Source of the DNA: Alkalinema sp. FACHB-956
GTDB taxonomy: Bacteria > Cyanobacteriota > Cyanobacteriia > Leptolyngbyales > Leptolyngbyaceae
DNA: 61,592 nt
NCBI RefSeq assembly: GCF_014697025.1
Contig: NZ_JACJRC010000029.1
Location: 1 to 61,592, forward strand
Direction of reading: 5' to 3'
Below, piece after piece: positions 18,137-28,044 of this stretch (within the stretch, counting starts at the first letter, position 1; every line of letters begins with the position of its first letter). The translations under genes and the position numbers were made by a program. A model generated the notes under the pieces. The model did no database searches. It was given only the letters and a program-made list of their open reading frames with translations, and had not been told where the DNA came from.

Positions 18137-19522
18137 ATGTTAACCCAGGAGGGTAGTCCCATTACTGTGGCATCTCGTTTATCCCAATCTTCCACCAGTC
18201 CTAAAACAAGCCAAGCGGTGCTTGAAGTGGTTGGTGGTCAGTCACTCAGCGGTCATGTAACCATCAGCGGTGCGAAAAACTCTGCCCTGGTTCTGATGGC
18301 AGGAACCTTGCTTTGCTCAGGGTCTTGTCGTTTGCGCAACGTTCCCTCTTTGCTGGATGTCACTCGTATGAGTGAGATTTTGGCGTCTCTGGGGGTAAAA
18401 GTTAAGCGGGATCAAGATGTCGTTGAGTTTGATGCATCGCACTTAACCAGTGCAGAAGCCCCCTATGAGCTAGTCAGTAAGATGCGCGCTAGCTTTTTTA
18501 TCATGGGTTCTTTGTTGACCCGTATGGGTACCGCACGGATCCCCTTGCCCGGTGGTTGTTCGATCGGCGATCGGCCCGTAGATTTGCATGTACGCGGCCT
18601 CCAAGCCCTGGGTGCTGAAGTGCATATTGAGCATGGGGTTGTTCACGCCTATGTGAAGCAAGGACGACGGCTCAAAGGTGCGCGGGTATACCTTGACTTT
18701 CCCAGTGTCGGAGCCACCGAAAACATCATGATGGCGGCGACCCTGGCGGAAGGGGAAACCGTGATTGAAAATGCCGCCCAAGAGCCGGAAATTATCGATT
18801 TGGCAAATTTCTGTAATGCCATGGGGGCCAAGATTATTGGTGCGGGCACCAAGCGCATTGTGATCGAAGGTGTGGAAAAAATGCATGGGGCAGATTATTC
18901 CGTCATCCCTGATCGCATTGAAGCTTCGACCTTTATTTTGGCGGGAGCCATTACCCGATCGGAAATCTTGGTCGGGCCGATCGTGCCGGATCATCTCACG
19001 CCGGTTTTGGCCAAGCTGCGGGAAATTGGCATTGGGTACACTATGGAAACCCCCACCTACCTGCGGGTACACCCCACTGCAACCTATCGCGGCACCGATA
19101 TCGAGACACTCCCCCACCCTGGGTTCCCGACGGACGTGCAAGCGCCGTTTATGTCGCTGCTCACCTTGGCAGACGGGAACAGTGTCATTACGGAAACCCT
19201 ATTTGAGAATCGTCTGCAACATGTGGCAGAACTGAACCGGATGGGAGCGGATATTCGGGTCAAGGGCAATATCGCGATCGTTCGTGGTGTCCCGATGCTA
19301 TCCGGTGCACCTGTGATGGCGACGGATTTGCGGGCTTCTGCTGCCTTGGTGATTGCAGGACTGGCCGCAGAAGGGAAAACGACCATTCACGGACTCCATC
19401 ACTTAGATCGGGGGTACGATCGTCTAGAAGAAAAGTTCCAGAAATTGGGAGCAAACCTCGTCCGTGCCTATGTACCGGAAGAACCAGAAGATGCAGGATG
19501 CGAAGCGGATCCTCAAAAGTAA
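18137..19522 (+). CDS. murA: UDP-N-acetylglucosamine 1-carboxyvinyltransferase
   Basis: 461 residues. First committed step of peptidoglycan synthesis: it transfers enolpyruvate from PEP to UDP-GlcNAc in the cytoplasm. It opens the family core with [19 protein letters not shown] (Lys and Asn of the active site), has the catalytic loop [15 protein letters not shown] with the fosfomycin-reactive Cys, and [14 protein letters not shown] plus [10 protein letters not shown]. The N-terminal ~30 residues are a Ser/Thr-rich extension before the core. The 3' end overlaps the next gene by 32 nt. Confidence 0.96.
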   Translation: MLTQEGSPITVASRLSQSSTSPKTSQAVLEVVGGQSLSGHVTISGAKNSALVLMAGTLLCSGSCRLRNVPSLLDVTRMSEILASLGVKVKRDQDVVEFDASHLTSAEAPYELVSKMRASFFIMGSLLTRMGTARIPLPGGCSIGDRPVDLHVRGLQALGAEVHIEHGVVHAYVKQGRRLKGARVYLDFPSVGATENIMMAATLAEGETVIENAAQEPEIIDLANFCNAMGAKIIGAGTKRIVIEGVEKMHGADYSVIPDRIEASTFILAGAITRSEILVGPIVPDHLTPVLAKLREIGIGYTMETPTYLRVHPTATYRGTDIETLPHPGFPTDVQAPFMSLLTLADGNSVITETLFENRLQHVAELNRMGADIRVKGNIAIVRGVPMLSGAPVMATDLRASAALVIAGLAAEGKTTIHGLHHLDRGYDRLEEKFQKLGANLVRAYVPEEPEDAGCEADPQK

Positions 19523-20423
19523 CTCAACCCCAAGCTCGGAACGCTGTGCTCTATACACCGCCTCCGCTCAGCGACCGTTACTGGGGCTAAAAGCGCATCA
19601 GTTTCGTCATCCGCTCGACTTAGAAGCCACTCGCCAACTCCAGCAATTGCTAGGGTTGGATGTGGTGGTGAGAACTTTACTGGGCGGACTGACAGAAAAA
19701 TTTCTGTATATGGAAAATTTGGCATCCAGTATTCAAGTCAGTGCAGCCCAGCTACCGGAGCTGCATGAGTTATTACTGGATGCCTGCCATATTTTGGATT
19801 TAGAGCCGCCCCAGCTGTATATCCGCCAGCATCCTGTACCCAATGCCTATACCTTGGCGATGCGGGGTCAGCAGCCGTTTATCGTGGTGCACACCGCATT
19901 GTTAGAGCTACTCAATCCCCCGGAGATTCAGGCGGTCTTAGCCCATGAATTAGGCCATTTGAAGTGCGAGCATGGGGTCTATCTCACCTTGGCCAATCTG
20001 TTGGTGCTGGCGGCGGGTCAGATTCCCTGGGGCAATATCCTTTCTCAAAGCCTGCAAGCTCAAATGTTGCATTGGGTGCGCTGTGCTGAATTGACCTGCG
20101 ATCGGGCAGCCCTCTTAGCCACTCAGGATCCCAAAGTGATGATGTCCGTGCTCATGAAGCTCACGGGCGGATCCCCTGCATTGGCCGATCGACTCAACCT
20201 AAAGGCATTTATTGATCAAGCGCGACAGTACGATCGGGCCAGCCAAACCGATTTAGGGCAAATGCTGCGGGAACTACAAACCAGCCAACTGACCCATCCG
20301 TTACCCGTTCTGCGGGCACGCGAGGTCGATCGCTGGGCCAATAGTGTGGAATATCAAACCCTACTCCAGCAATCCCTAGGCAAGGATGAAGCTCTGGGGC
20401 AGCGAGGCTGGCGGAATTGGTAA
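19491..20423 (+). CDS. M48-family zinc metalloprotease
   Basis: 310 residues from ATG 19491, inside the last codons of murA, so translation is probably coupled. The zinc-binding motif HELGH is in [17 protein letters not shown], and the third ligand region is likely [13 protein letters not shown]. Hydrophobic stretches surround the motif ([17 protein letters not shown]), but there is no clear N-terminal anchor, unlike HtpX. Substrates unknown; membrane-protein quality control is the usual role for M48 enzymes. The exact start is uncertain because there is no classic ribosome binding site. Confidence 0.85.
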   Translation: MQDAKRILKSNSTPSSERCALYTASAQRPLLGLKAHQFRHPLDLEATRQLQQLLGLDVVVRTLLGGLTEKFLYMENLASSIQVSAAQLPELHELLLDACHILDLEPPQLYIRQHPVPNAYTLAMRGQQPFIVVHTALLELLNPPEIQAVLAHELGHLKCEHGVYLTLANLLVLAAGQIPWGNILSQSLQAQMLHWVRCAELTCDRAALLATQDPKVMMSVLMKLTGGSPALADRLNLKAFIDQARQYDRASQTDLGQMLRELQTSQLTHPLPVLRAREVDRWANSVEYQTLLQQSLGKDEALGQRGWRNW

Positions 20424-20571
20424 GCTCTAGCCCATCCACCCCCTCAAGACCATGCTCAGTCAATGAGGTCCCTGGATAGCGAGCCTCCCAAGAATTCAAC
20501 CCAAAGCAGAAATTTTGCAGCCAATGGTTGCTTCTGCTAAAAGCTTAGGGTATAGTAAGGGAACGCAACTC

Positions 20572-20654
20572 GGGCGAGTGGCGAAATGGTAGACGCAGCA
20601 GACTCAAAATCTGCCGCCCGCAAAGGCATGAGAGTTCGAGTCTCTCCTCGCCCA
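20572..20654 (+). tRNA. trnL: tRNA-Leu (anticodon CAA)
   Basis: Acceptor GGGCGAG pairs with CTCGCCC; D arm GGTAGACGC; anticodon stem GCAGA/TCTGC with loop CTCAAAA gives CAA; long variable arm; T arm AGTTCGAGTCT. Discriminator A at 20654, CCA not encoded. Confidence 0.95.
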
Positions 20655-20900
20655 TTACTCTAAAACAAAGTTTCTATTTCGGAAGCTGGTCAGTTATCGA
20701 ATTCCTACAAGACGACATAGTTGGCATTGGTAACAGCTGAGTTGTTCATTTTAATGCTGGCAGATTCCCATAGTCTGGTTGGATTTCTTCTGGTTAGATT
20801 TCTGTAGTTTCGGTTCTTGGGTTCTGTATTTTCAGGAATGGACTAGACGATTGCTGTAGTATGTTGGTAGTATATTACTATGACAGCATGAGGTCATCCT

Positions 20901-21188
20901 ATGAGACTAAAACGATGGGAGTCCCCCCGTCGAGAGGGACGGAATGATAAAGGTAAACGGAGTTCTGCTAGACAGCGACAAATCAAGAAGCAAACCCAAA
21001 TGCTCCGCAAGAAGCTGAAGGGGAGCGCAGGAGAGGCGAGTAGCCTCTCTTTTTATTTAGAGGCTTTAGCCAGTTATTTAGAGGCTTTAGCCAGTTTATT
21101 TAGAGGCTTTAGCGAGAATTCCTGGGGGCTGAGGGGTCGGGATAAGCCCAACAAAAAAGGAGGCTACAGTAGCCTCCAACAGTCTTGA
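20901..21188 (+). CDS. Doubtful small basic reading frame overlapping a terminator and repeats
   Basis: Open frame of 95 codons, opening MRLKRWESPRREGRNDKGKR and very basic for about 45 residues (QRQIKKQTQMLRKKLKG), preceded by GAGG at 20891-20894. From residue 44 it runs through a terminator hairpin and a 21-nt repeat (giving LEALASYLEALAS), so the second half is unlikely to be transcribed or meaningful. The first half could be part of a short real protein or of a non-coding transcript. I include it only as a possibility. Confidence 0.25.
   Translation: MRLKRWESPRREGRNDKGKRSSARQRQIKKQTQMLRKKLKGSAGEASSLSFYLEALASYLEALASLFRGFSENSWGLRGRDKPNKKGGYSSLQQS
21031..21055 (+). terminator. Rho-independent terminator, plus strand
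   Basis: GAGAGGC (21031-21037), loop GAGTA, GCCTCTC (21043-21049), then a run of Ts. It ends a plus-strand transcript coming from the tRNA-Leu(CAA)/20901 side and faces the apc operon. Confidence 0.7.
21051..21114. repeat. 21-nt tandem repeat
   Basis: Three copies of TTATTTAGAGGCTTTAGCCAG (the third with one extra T and a divergent end), directly after the plus-strand terminator. Confidence 0.85.
21153..21177 (-). terminator. Rho-independent terminator of the apc operon
   Basis: On the minus strand GGAGGCTA-CTG-TAGCCTCC is followed by six Ts (plus-strand AAAAAAGGAGGCTACAGTAGCCTCC). It lies 58 nt after the apcC stop. Confidence 0.85.
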
Positions 21189-21234
21189 TACTCAGAGCCA
21201 CGCCTTACAAGGGCAGTTGTGGCATAGAGCATTA

Positions 21235-21438
21235 CTACGCTAGTCCAGTATTGGTTCCGGGCTTTCCGGTGGAAAGTTCAACTTTCACAATCTTGCCGCC
21301 CATTTTCTGGATGCGTTGCTGCTCCTTAAACCAATTTTCGTAGGGAACCAACTTGGTAAAGAAGGTATTTTGCAATTCCCGCTGGGTGCGAATGCGCGTC
21401 TGGCTAGGAACGCAAGCGGTAACCTTGAACATTCTCAT
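21235..21438 (-). CDS. apcC: Phycobilisome core linker (allophycocyanin-associated, 7.8 kDa)
   Basis: 67 residues, the standard length of ApcC. The sequence (MRMFKVTACVPSQTRIRTQR, then ELQNTFFTKLVPYENWF and a C-terminal GGKIVKVELSTGKPG) is the characteristic small linker that sits inside the allophycocyanin trimer disc of the phycobilisome core. It follows apcA and apcB on the same strand, but 366 nt of non-coding sequence separates it from apcB. Confidence 0.96.
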   Translation of the reverse strand: MRMFKVTACVPSQTRIRTQRELQNTFFTKLVPYENWFKEQQRIQKMGGKIVKVELSTGKPGTNTGLA

Positions 21439-21804
21439 GGATTTATCTCTCCTAATGCCAACCTAAGCAAGCCTAGATCTAAAATGTTGTGCCCCAGACT
21501 CGTCACTGTCAATAGGGCAAATTTATGCAATTTCTCAAAACGCAAGCGCTTACAGGAACTAGCCTACGCAGCGATCGCGCAACTTCTCCAAAGGAGATTG
21601 CAAAATTCAAGACATTACTTTCCTGGATGCTAAGAAACCAAGAACCAGACTTAGATCGCTAAAACCAGAAAATAACTAGCCTTCGACGAGCTAAACCTGA
21701 CTCCTGGCTCCTAGGAAAGCTATAGGGTTACCAGATCTGAGCAAAGTAAACTTCTAAGCCCACAACTGATTTACCTATCAACCTTGTACCGTTTATTAAC
21801 GGAA
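21439..21804 (-). other. Long apcB-apcC intergenic region
   Basis: 366 nt without a gene. An imperfect hairpin (GCAACTTCTCC...GGAGATTGC, about 21579-21602) and several AGGAG-like runs occur. This spacing is where apcC levels could be set separately from apcAB by processing, attenuation or its own promoter. Confidence 0.5.
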
Positions 21805-22290
21805 CTAGCTCAAGCCAGAGCTGATGTAGTCGAAGTACACGCCCATTTCCTTGCCAGCGTCAGCGCCAACCAGGGAAGCGGTCACTTCTTTCATTGCTTG
21901 GATAGCACCAACGGTAGAACCGACGGGTACACCCAGAGAGTTGTAGGTTTCTTTCAATCCGTTCAGAACGCGCTCATCCAAGATGGAGGGGTCGCCAGCC
22001 AGCATTGCATAGGTTGCATAGCGCAGGTAGTAGTCCAAGTCGCGGATGCAAGCTGCATAACGACGGCAGGTGTACATGTTGCCACCGGGACGGGTGGTGT
22101 CCGAGTACAGCAGAGACTTAGCAACTGCTTCTTTCACGATCGCAGCAGCATTAGCAGAGATGGTGCTAGCAGCCCGAACGCGCAGTTCGCCAGTTGCGAA
22201 GTAGCCTTTCAGCTTGTCCAGAGCGGAGGAATCCAGGTATTTACCCTGAACGTCAGAAGAATTAATAACAGCGGTAATTGCGTCTTGCAT
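21805..22290 (-). CDS. apcB: Allophycocyanin beta subunit
   Basis: 161 residues. Light-harvesting globin-like subunit of the phycobilisome core. The chromophore-binding Cys is in [20 protein letters not shown] and the methylated Asn site in RPGGNMY. It starts [20 protein letters not shown]. The gap to apcA is 74 nt, so both are on one transcript. Confidence 0.98.
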   Translation of the reverse strand: MQDAITAVINSSDVQGKYLDSSALDKLKGYFATGELRVRAASTISANAAAIVKEAVAKSLLYSDTTRPGGNMYTCRRYAACIRDLDYYLRYATYAMLAGDPSILDERVLNGLKETYNSLGVPVGSTVGAIQAMKEVTASLVGADAGKEMGVYFDYISSGLS

Positions 22291-22364
22291 GATTCTAAGT
22301 TCCTTACAATCGGGTTGTACGAAATATGTGGAATGGCAGAAATTCTCGAACAGAATTCGAAGAA

Positions 22365-22850
22365 CTAGCTCATTGCACCGATTACGTAGTCGAAGTATGC
22401 GCCAGCTTCAGCAGCATCTTCACCAGACAGCAGGGAAGTAGCAACGCTCTTCATACCACGAACGCCTTCCACCACTGCATCAATGGGGGTACCCAGAGAC
22501 TTGTACATTTCCTTCGCACCCACGATACCGATTTCTTCGATCGGGGTAACGTCGCCGGAAACTACACCGTAGGTCACGAGGCGCAGATAGTAGTCAAGGT
22601 CACGAAGGCAGGTAGCGGTCATTTCTTCGCCGTATGCGTTTCCACCAGGAGAAACAACATCAGGACGCTTTTGGAACAGTGCATCACCTGCTTGCTTCAC
22701 GATGCGCTCACGAGCACCGGTCAGGGTTTCAGCGATCCGCAGGCGGCTTGCGCCAGAAGCAACGAAGCTCTTGATGCGATCCAGCTCACCAGGGCTGAGG
22801 TAACGAGCCTCAGCATCTGCATTCACGATAGACTTCGTGACAATACTCAT
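22365..22850 (-). CDS. apcA: Allophycocyanin alpha subunit
   Basis: 161 residues from ATG 22850 ([20 protein letters not shown]), with GGAGGA about 7 nt upstream on the minus strand. The chromophore Cys is in [19 protein letters not shown]. It pairs with ApcB to form the alpha-beta monomer of the phycobilisome core. It is first in the apcA-apcB-apcC order; apcE is not in this window. Confidence 0.98.
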   Translation of the reverse strand: MSIVTKSIVNADAEARYLSPGELDRIKSFVASGASRLRIAETLTGARERIVKQAGDALFQKRPDVVSPGGNAYGEEMTATCLRDLDYYLRLVTYGVVSGDVTPIEEIGIVGAKEMYKSLGTPIDAVVEGVRGMKSVATSLLSGEDAAEAGAYFDYVIGAMS

Positions 22851-23099
22851 GGATGGATTCCTCCAAAAGATCTGTAACCAAAAAAATTGTCTAAAAAAGG
22901 AGTTCCCCAAATGGCTCCCAAGGCTGGGCGAGTACAGTATCTGACATCATGCCTGAAGCGCCCATCTGGCAACCTTTGGCTGAATTCAGCTTCTGGACTA
23001 GCGACCTTCCAGAACCAATTTTGCGGCATGACGCGGTTCATTCCTGTGGGTCTGCAATATTTTGTAATATTGTTCCTCAGATTTGTAAAACTCTTGCCC

Positions 23100-23126
23100 A
23101 ATCTACTATTTGGCGTTTTCTGTCAA
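23100..23126 (-). promoter_or_regulatory. Candidate apcA promoter
   Basis: On the minus strand TTGACA (23121-23126) is followed after 15 nt by TAGATT (23100-23105). The spacer is short. It would leave a 5' leader of about 240 nt before apcA, in keeping with the long leaders of phycobilisome operons. Confidence 0.35.
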
Positions 23127-23265
23127 GAGGTTGGACGGGATTTGTTAACTATTATTGACATCGAATCCAGGATCCAACTGGGGCAAAATACCATCTGTGG
23201 GCAAAATGCCAACCCATGTCTTGAGATCGCTTAGATCTCTAGTCTTGCTGCCCTCGAAAGACTCT

Positions 23266-23325
23266 GCTTTCCAAACCTGTGCCTCCCAAACCTGTGCTTT
23301 CCAAGCGTGTGCCTCCCAAGCTGGC
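23266..23325. repeat. 15-nt tandem repeat
   Basis: Four units of 15 nt: GCTTTCCAAACCTGT, GCCTCCCAAACCTGT, GCTTTCCAAGCGTGT, GCCTCCCAAGCTGGC. Alternating TTT/CCC variants suggest a 30-nt higher-order unit. Confidence 0.85.
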
Positions 23326-23607
23326 CCCAGGGGCATAGCAAGCTTCCGGTAAAGCCGACTGTAAAGCCAAGCCTCGATCTGGCATCCCGCGTCCGGTCAC
23401 TAAAAATCCCTTGCGGTGACCCCCCCCAGTTGTCAATAATGTCTAAACTGTGGGAGTATCAGGACTTTTGTATGTGCGATCGATTTAGTCAATTGAGATT
23501 AAGTTAGTCGATTGAGATTAAGGCCGGTAAAGGCTGGGTCATCTCCTGTAATACTCTGTTCACGACTTGCAAACTCTGCCCACGCAACTCTTACATTTCT
23601 TGGAATC

Positions 23608-26502
23608 ATGGCTCTAACCGAACCTGGAAGCTACAAAGAGACCGTTAATCTGCCTCAGACAAAGTTTGACATGCGGGCCAATGCTGTCAAACGGGAGCCA
23701 GAGATTCAAACCCTTTGGAACGAGGAGAAGATTTACGAAACCCTAGCCCAGGAAAATCCCGGTGAGCTATTTGTGCTGCACGATGGCCCGCCCTACGCCA
23801 ATGGTGATCTGCACCTAGGCCATGCGTTGAACAAGATCCTCAAGGACATCATCAACAAGTATCAACTGCTCAATGGGCGGAAAGTGCGATTTGTACCCGG
23901 TTGGGACTGCCACGGGTTGCCGATCGAGCTGAAGGTATTACAGGGACTGAAGTCATCAGAACGCCAAGGCTTGACGCCGATCGCCCTGCGGAAAAAAGCA
24001 GCGGAGTTTGCCCTGGAAACGGTGAATAACCAACGGGAAGGCTTTAAGCGTTATGGCGTTTGGGCGGATTGGGATCATCCCTACGTCACCCTTAATCCGC
24101 AGTATGAAGCGGCCCAGATTGGTGTATTTGGAGAAATGTTTCTCAAGGGCTACATCTACCGGGGATTGAAACCCGTGTATTGGAGTCCGAGTTCCCGCAC
24201 GGCCCTTGCAGAAGCAGAGTTGGAATATCCCGAAGGTCACACCTCCAATAGCTTGTATGCGGCCTTTGAAGTCCTGAATCTTGCACCTGCTTTGCAGACC
24301 CCGTTTGATCCCTTCCTAGGAGAATTGGGTGTGGCAATTTGGACGACAACGCCTTGGACATTGCCGGGGAACTTAGCGGTTGCCGTGAATGCGGATTTGG
24401 TCTATGCCGTGGTGGAAGTGGGTGACAATAATCCGACTCGCTTCAAATATCTGATTGTGGCTAAGGATCTTGTGGAAACCTTAGCGGAAAAGCTGGGCAC
24501 AACGCTAACGGTGAAGGCTTCGACCATGGGTAAATTGTTGGAGCATTGCACCTATCAACATCCCCTGTTCGATCGCGTGAGTGAAATCATTATCGGTGGG
24601 GACTACATCACCACAGAATCTGGAACGGGTTTGGTGCATACGGCTCCCGGCCATGGGCAGGAAGACTACCTCGTGGGACAGCGCTATGGTTTGCCGATCC
24701 TGTCGCCGGTGGATGATGCGGGGAATATGACTGAGGAAGCGGGGCCGTTTGCGGGACTCAATGTGCTGAAGGATGCGAATCCTGCGGTAGTGGCAGCGTT
24801 ACAAACAGCGGGTTCTCTGCTGAAGGAAGAACCCTACCAGCACAAATATCCCTACGATTGGCGGACGAAAAAACCCGTGATTTTCCGAGCAACGGAACAG
24901 TGGTTTGCCTCGGTGGAAGGCTTCCGGGAGGCGGCACTCAAGGCCATCCAGGAAGTGAAATGGATTCCGGAACAGGGGGAAAATCGCATCACGGCAATGG
25001 TAGCGGAGCGATCAGATTGGTGTATTTCTCGACAACGCAGTTGGGGGGTCCCGATTCCGGTGTTCTACGACGAGGAAACCAATGAACCGTTAATCACAGC
25101 GGAAACCCTGTCTCATATCCAAGCCATTATTGCGGAGAAAGGCTCCGATGCCTGGTGGGAGATGACGGTGGAGGAATTGCTGCCTGCGCAGTATCGCAAC
25201 AATGGTCGAACTTACCGCCAGGGCTTTGACACGATGGATGTCTGGTTTGATTCCGGGTCTTCCTGGGCTTCGGTGGTGCAGGCGCGGTCTGAGTTGCGCG
25301 ATCGCTATCCGGTGGATATTTACCTGGAAGGCTCCGATCAGCACCGAGGTTGGTTCCAATCCAGTTTGCTGACCAGTGTAGCGGTCAATGGTCATGCGCC
25401 CTACAAAACGGTATTGACCCACGGTTTCACGATCGATGAACAGGGTCGCAAGATGAGTAAATCCCTGGGTAATGGGATTGATCCGGCGGTGGTGATCAAA
25501 GGGGGCAAAAATCAGCAGCAGGAGCCTCCCTATGGAGCTGATATTCTGCGACTGTGGATTTCCTCCGTGGATTACACCAACGATATGCCCTTAGGGAAAA
25601 ATATCCTCAAACAACTGAACGATGTTCGGGGCAAGATTCGCAATACGGCACGGTTCCTGCTGGGGAATTTGCACGATTTCGATCCGGCCAAGGATGCGGT
25701 GAAGTATGAAGACCTGCCGGAACTCGATCGCTATATGCTGCATCGCATTACGGAGGTGTTTACAGAAGTCACTGACGCTTTTGAAACCTATCAATTTTCG
25801 CGCTTCTTCCAAACCGTGCAGAATTTCTGTGTGGTGGATTTATCCAATTTCTATCTGGATATTGCCAAGGATCGGCTCTACATCAGTTCCGCTAATGCAG
25901 AACGGCGACGGAGTTGCCAAACGGTGTTGGCGATCGCGCTGGAAAACCTAGCCAAGGCGATCGCGCCTGTCCTGTCCCACTTGGCGGAGGATATCTGGCA
26001 ATTTTTGCCCTATGCCACACCGTATAAGTCCGTCTTCCAATCGGGCTGGGTACACCTGGAGGAGTCTTGGAAGAATCCAACCTTGGCAGACAAATGGGTG
26101 AAGCTGCGGGAACTGCGCACCGAAGCCAACAAAGTCCTGGAACAGGCACGGGCGGCGAAGGATATTGGTTCGTCATTGGAAGCGAAGTTATTAATCTACG
26201 TGGCGGATGATAGCTGGAAAGCGGTGTTACAAACGCTGAATCCCGCAGACAGCAAGGCCGGGAATCGGGTTGATGAATTGCGTTATCTGTTCCTGACTTC
26301 GCAGGTGGAGTTGGTGGAAAGTGCCGATCGCATTTCAGGTATGAAATATTCGCTCAGTTCTGAAACATGGTCTCTGGGTGTGGCGGATGCGGAAGGACAA
26401 AAGTGCGATCGCTGCTGGAACTATTCCACCCATGTCGGGCAGGCCGAGGACCATCCGTTATTGTGCGATCGTTGTGTGGATGCGATCGATGGCAAGTTCT
26501 AA
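23608..26502 (+). CDS. ileS: Isoleucyl-tRNA synthetase
   Basis: 964 residues from ATG 23608 (MALTEPGSYKETVNLPQTKF). Class I synthetase: HIGH-type motif in NGDLHLGHALNK, CP1 editing domain with WTTTPWTLPGNLAV and the TAPGHGQEDY region, signature GRKMSKSLGN, anticodon-binding helical domain, and a C-terminal zinc finger (CDRCWNYS...CDRCVDAI). Length and layout are those of the bacterial Zn-containing type. It is monocistronic here. Confidence 0.97.
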   Translation: MALTEPGSYKETVNLPQTKFDMRANAVKREPEIQTLWNEEKIYETLAQENPGELFVLHDGPPYANGDLHLGHALNKILKDIINKYQLLNGRKVRFVPGWDCHGLPIELKVLQGLKSSERQGLTPIALRKKAAEFALETVNNQREGFKRYGVWADWDHPYVTLNPQYEAAQIGVFGEMFLKGYIYRGLKPVYWSPSSRTALAEAELEYPEGHTSNSLYAAFEVLNLAPALQTPFDPFLGELGVAIWTTTPWTLPGNLAVAVNADLVYAVVEVGDNNPTRFKYLIVAKDLVETLAEKLGTTLTVKASTMGKLLEHCTYQHPLFDRVSEIIIGGDYITTESGTGLVHTAPGHGQEDYLVGQRYGLPILSPVDDAGNMTEEAGPFAGLNVLKDANPAVVAALQTAGSLLKEEPYQHKYPYDWRTKKPVIFRATEQWFASVEGFREAALKAIQEVKWIPEQGENRITAMVAERSDWCISRQRSWGVPIPVFYDEETNEPLITAETLSHIQAIIAEKGSDAWWEMTVEELLPAQYRNNGRTYRQGFDTMDVWFDSGSSWASVVQARSELRDRYPVDIYLEGSDQHRGWFQSSLLTSVAVNGHAPYKTVLTHGFTIDEQGRKMSKSLGNGIDPAVVIKGGKNQQQEPPYGADILRLWISSVDYTNDMPLGKNILKQLNDVRGKIRNTARFLLGNLHDFDPAKDAVKYEDLPELDRYMLHRITEVFTEVTDAFETYQFSRFFQTVQNFCVVDLSNFYLDIAKDRLYISSANAERRRSCQTVLAIALENLAKAIAPVLSHLAEDIWQFLPYATPYKSVFQSGWVHLEESWKNPTLADKWVKLRELRTEANKVLEQARAAKDIGSSLEAKLLIYVADDSWKAVLQTLNPADSKAGNRVDELRYLFLTSQVELVESADRISGMKYSLSSETWSLGVADAEGQKCDRCWNYSTHVGQAEDHPLLCDRCVDAIDGKF

Positions 26503-26668
26503 GCGGTTCTAGGCAGCTCTTGGAACAGTGATTTTGAAGGCGGTGAGGAGATCACGATCCCATGGATGGTGTCTCCTACCGCTTTCCATCTTGAGATCAT
26601 TTGGAATTTATGGCAATGGTCTGAGGAGCAGTGGGTATCGAAACCCGCGATCGTGCCCTGGTTGCTTT

Positions 26669-26712
26669 GTTATTCCTTGCCATTGTCTATGTTATTCCTT
26701 GCCATTGTTTAT
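26669..26712 (+). repeat. 22-nt direct duplication upstream of creatininase-family gene
   Basis: GTTATTCCTTGCCATTGTCTAT followed at once by the same 22 nt with one change (TTTAT). A shorter ATGGCAATGG-type variant lies nearby. Confidence 0.8.
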
Positions 26713-26755
26713 TAGTGTTGTCTATTACTGTTATTCATTGAGGGTGAGTACTGCC

Positions 26756-27571
26756 ATGATGCATGGATTTATTCCACCGGAGCGTTTTTTTCCCTATTTG
26801 ACTTGGACAGATATTCGCAATTTACCCGATAAAGAGCGCATTGTGATTGTGCAACCTGTAGGCGCGATCGAACAACATGGGCCGCATTTACCGTTGGTGG
26901 TGGATTCTGCGATCGGGATGGCGGTGTTAGGTCAAGCCCTCGATCGGCTTAATCCCGCTGTTCCTGCCTATGCGATGCCTTCGTTGTACTATGGCAAATC
27001 CAATGAGCATTGGCATTTTCCTGGCACGATTACATTATCGGCCCAGACGTTAACTAGTGTGTTGATGGAAACGGGCGAAAGTTTATACCGAGCAGGATTT
27101 CGTAAGTTGATTCTGATGAATTCCCATGGGGGGCAGCCGCAGATTATGGACATCGTGGCGCGGGATTTGCACGTGGCCCATGAGGATTTTGAGGTATTTC
27201 CGTTCTTTACCTGGCGTGTCCCCCATATCACGAAGCAACTGCTGACGGAAAAGGAAGGCTGGTTGGGGATTCATGCGGGAGATGCGGAAACGAGTTTGTT
27301 GCTGTCTATTTTGCCGGATCAAGTAAAAATGGATCGGGCGGTTATGGAATATCCCCATGGCCTACCGGAGGATAGTTTACTCACGTTGGAGCGCAATTTG
27401 CCGATTCCTTGGACAACGCGGGATATCAGTCGCAGTGGGGTAATTGGGGATGCGACGGCTGCAACGAAGGAAAAGGGCGATCGGATTTTGGCTTCGTTGG
27501 CGGAGGGCTGGGCGCAGGTGATTGAGGATGTGCATCGCTTTCAGCAGCCGCAGTTGTGGCGGGAGGAATAG
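26756..27571 (+). CDS. Creatininase-family amidohydrolase
   Basis: 271 residues from ATG 26756, with GAGGG about 13 nt upstream. Motifs: VQPVGAIEQHGPHLPLVVDS (metal ligands Glu, His and Asp), SNEHWHFPGTITLS, LILMNSHGGQPQI and HAGDAETSLLL. This family hydrolyses amide bonds of small cyclic or formylated substrates (creatinine, or pterin/riboflavin intermediates in other members); the substrate here is open. Frame continuation upstream to 26528 is not supported by a start site. Confidence 0.88.
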   Translation: MMHGFIPPERFFPYLTWTDIRNLPDKERIVIVQPVGAIEQHGPHLPLVVDSAIGMAVLGQALDRLNPAVPAYAMPSLYYGKSNEHWHFPGTITLSAQTLTSVLMETGESLYRAGFRKLILMNSHGGQPQIMDIVARDLHVAHEDFEVFPFFTWRVPHITKQLLTEKEGWLGIHAGDAETSLLLSILPDQVKMDRAVMEYPHGLPEDSLLTLERNLPIPWTTRDISRSGVIGDATAATKEKGDRILASLAEGWAQVIEDVHRFQQPQLWREE

Positions 27572-27629
27572 AAATTTATTTTGAGGCTTGACGAAGGGGG
27601 AAGGTTTGCGGTAATTTAGTTTACCGTAA

Positions 27630-27702
27630 GGGGTTATAGCTCAGTTGGTAGAGCACTTCAATGGCATTGAAGGGGTCAGCGGTTCGAATCCGCTTAGCTC
27701 CA
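27630..27702 (+). tRNA. trnA: tRNA-Ala (anticodon GGC)
   Basis: GGGGTTA pairs with TAGCTCC (two wobble pairs); D arm AGCTCAGTTGGTAGAGC; anticodon stem CTTCA/TGAAG with loop ATGGCAT gives GGC; T arm GCGGTTCGAATCCGC; discriminator A at 27702. CCA not encoded. Confidence 0.93.
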
Positions 27703-28044
27703 TTTTTAATTAAACTGCTTGATCTAGGGTGGCTTAATTCTGCTTAGGGTCTAGTTGGGCGCTGGGTCATTAGGACGCTTCTAGTGATCGACTCTGTGGT
27801 TAAACCGGACTACAGTGCGATCGGGTTGGGCGCTTGGCTAGGGGCGTAGTCTGATCGATCGACCGATGAGATCGATCTTTGAGATCTGTGCCCTTGAGCA
27901 AATAGAGCGAGTAAACACTGGGCAAGGCGACTGGCAAGCAGTCAGAAGGAGAGCCGTTGAACTCCGCCATGATCCTGACAGAACGAGAATTGGCAAAACT
28001 GTCTATTGCATGATTTCGATTGACATAGATTGTCTGGAGGAAAT
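27703..28044. other. Intergenic region after tRNA-Ala
   Basis: 342 nt without a supported gene. It contains several GATCGATC-type runs near 27855-27875 and the GGAGGA ribosome binding site of the next gene at its end. Confidence 0.6.

Larger units (their letters stand above)
22851..23607. other. Divergent intergenic region between apcA and ileS
   Basis: 757 nt with no supported gene. It holds the apcA leader and promoter region (minus) and the ileS upstream region (plus), plus a 15-nt repeat array at 23266-23325. Open frames here depend on the repeats or lack ribosome binding sites. Confidence 0.6.
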
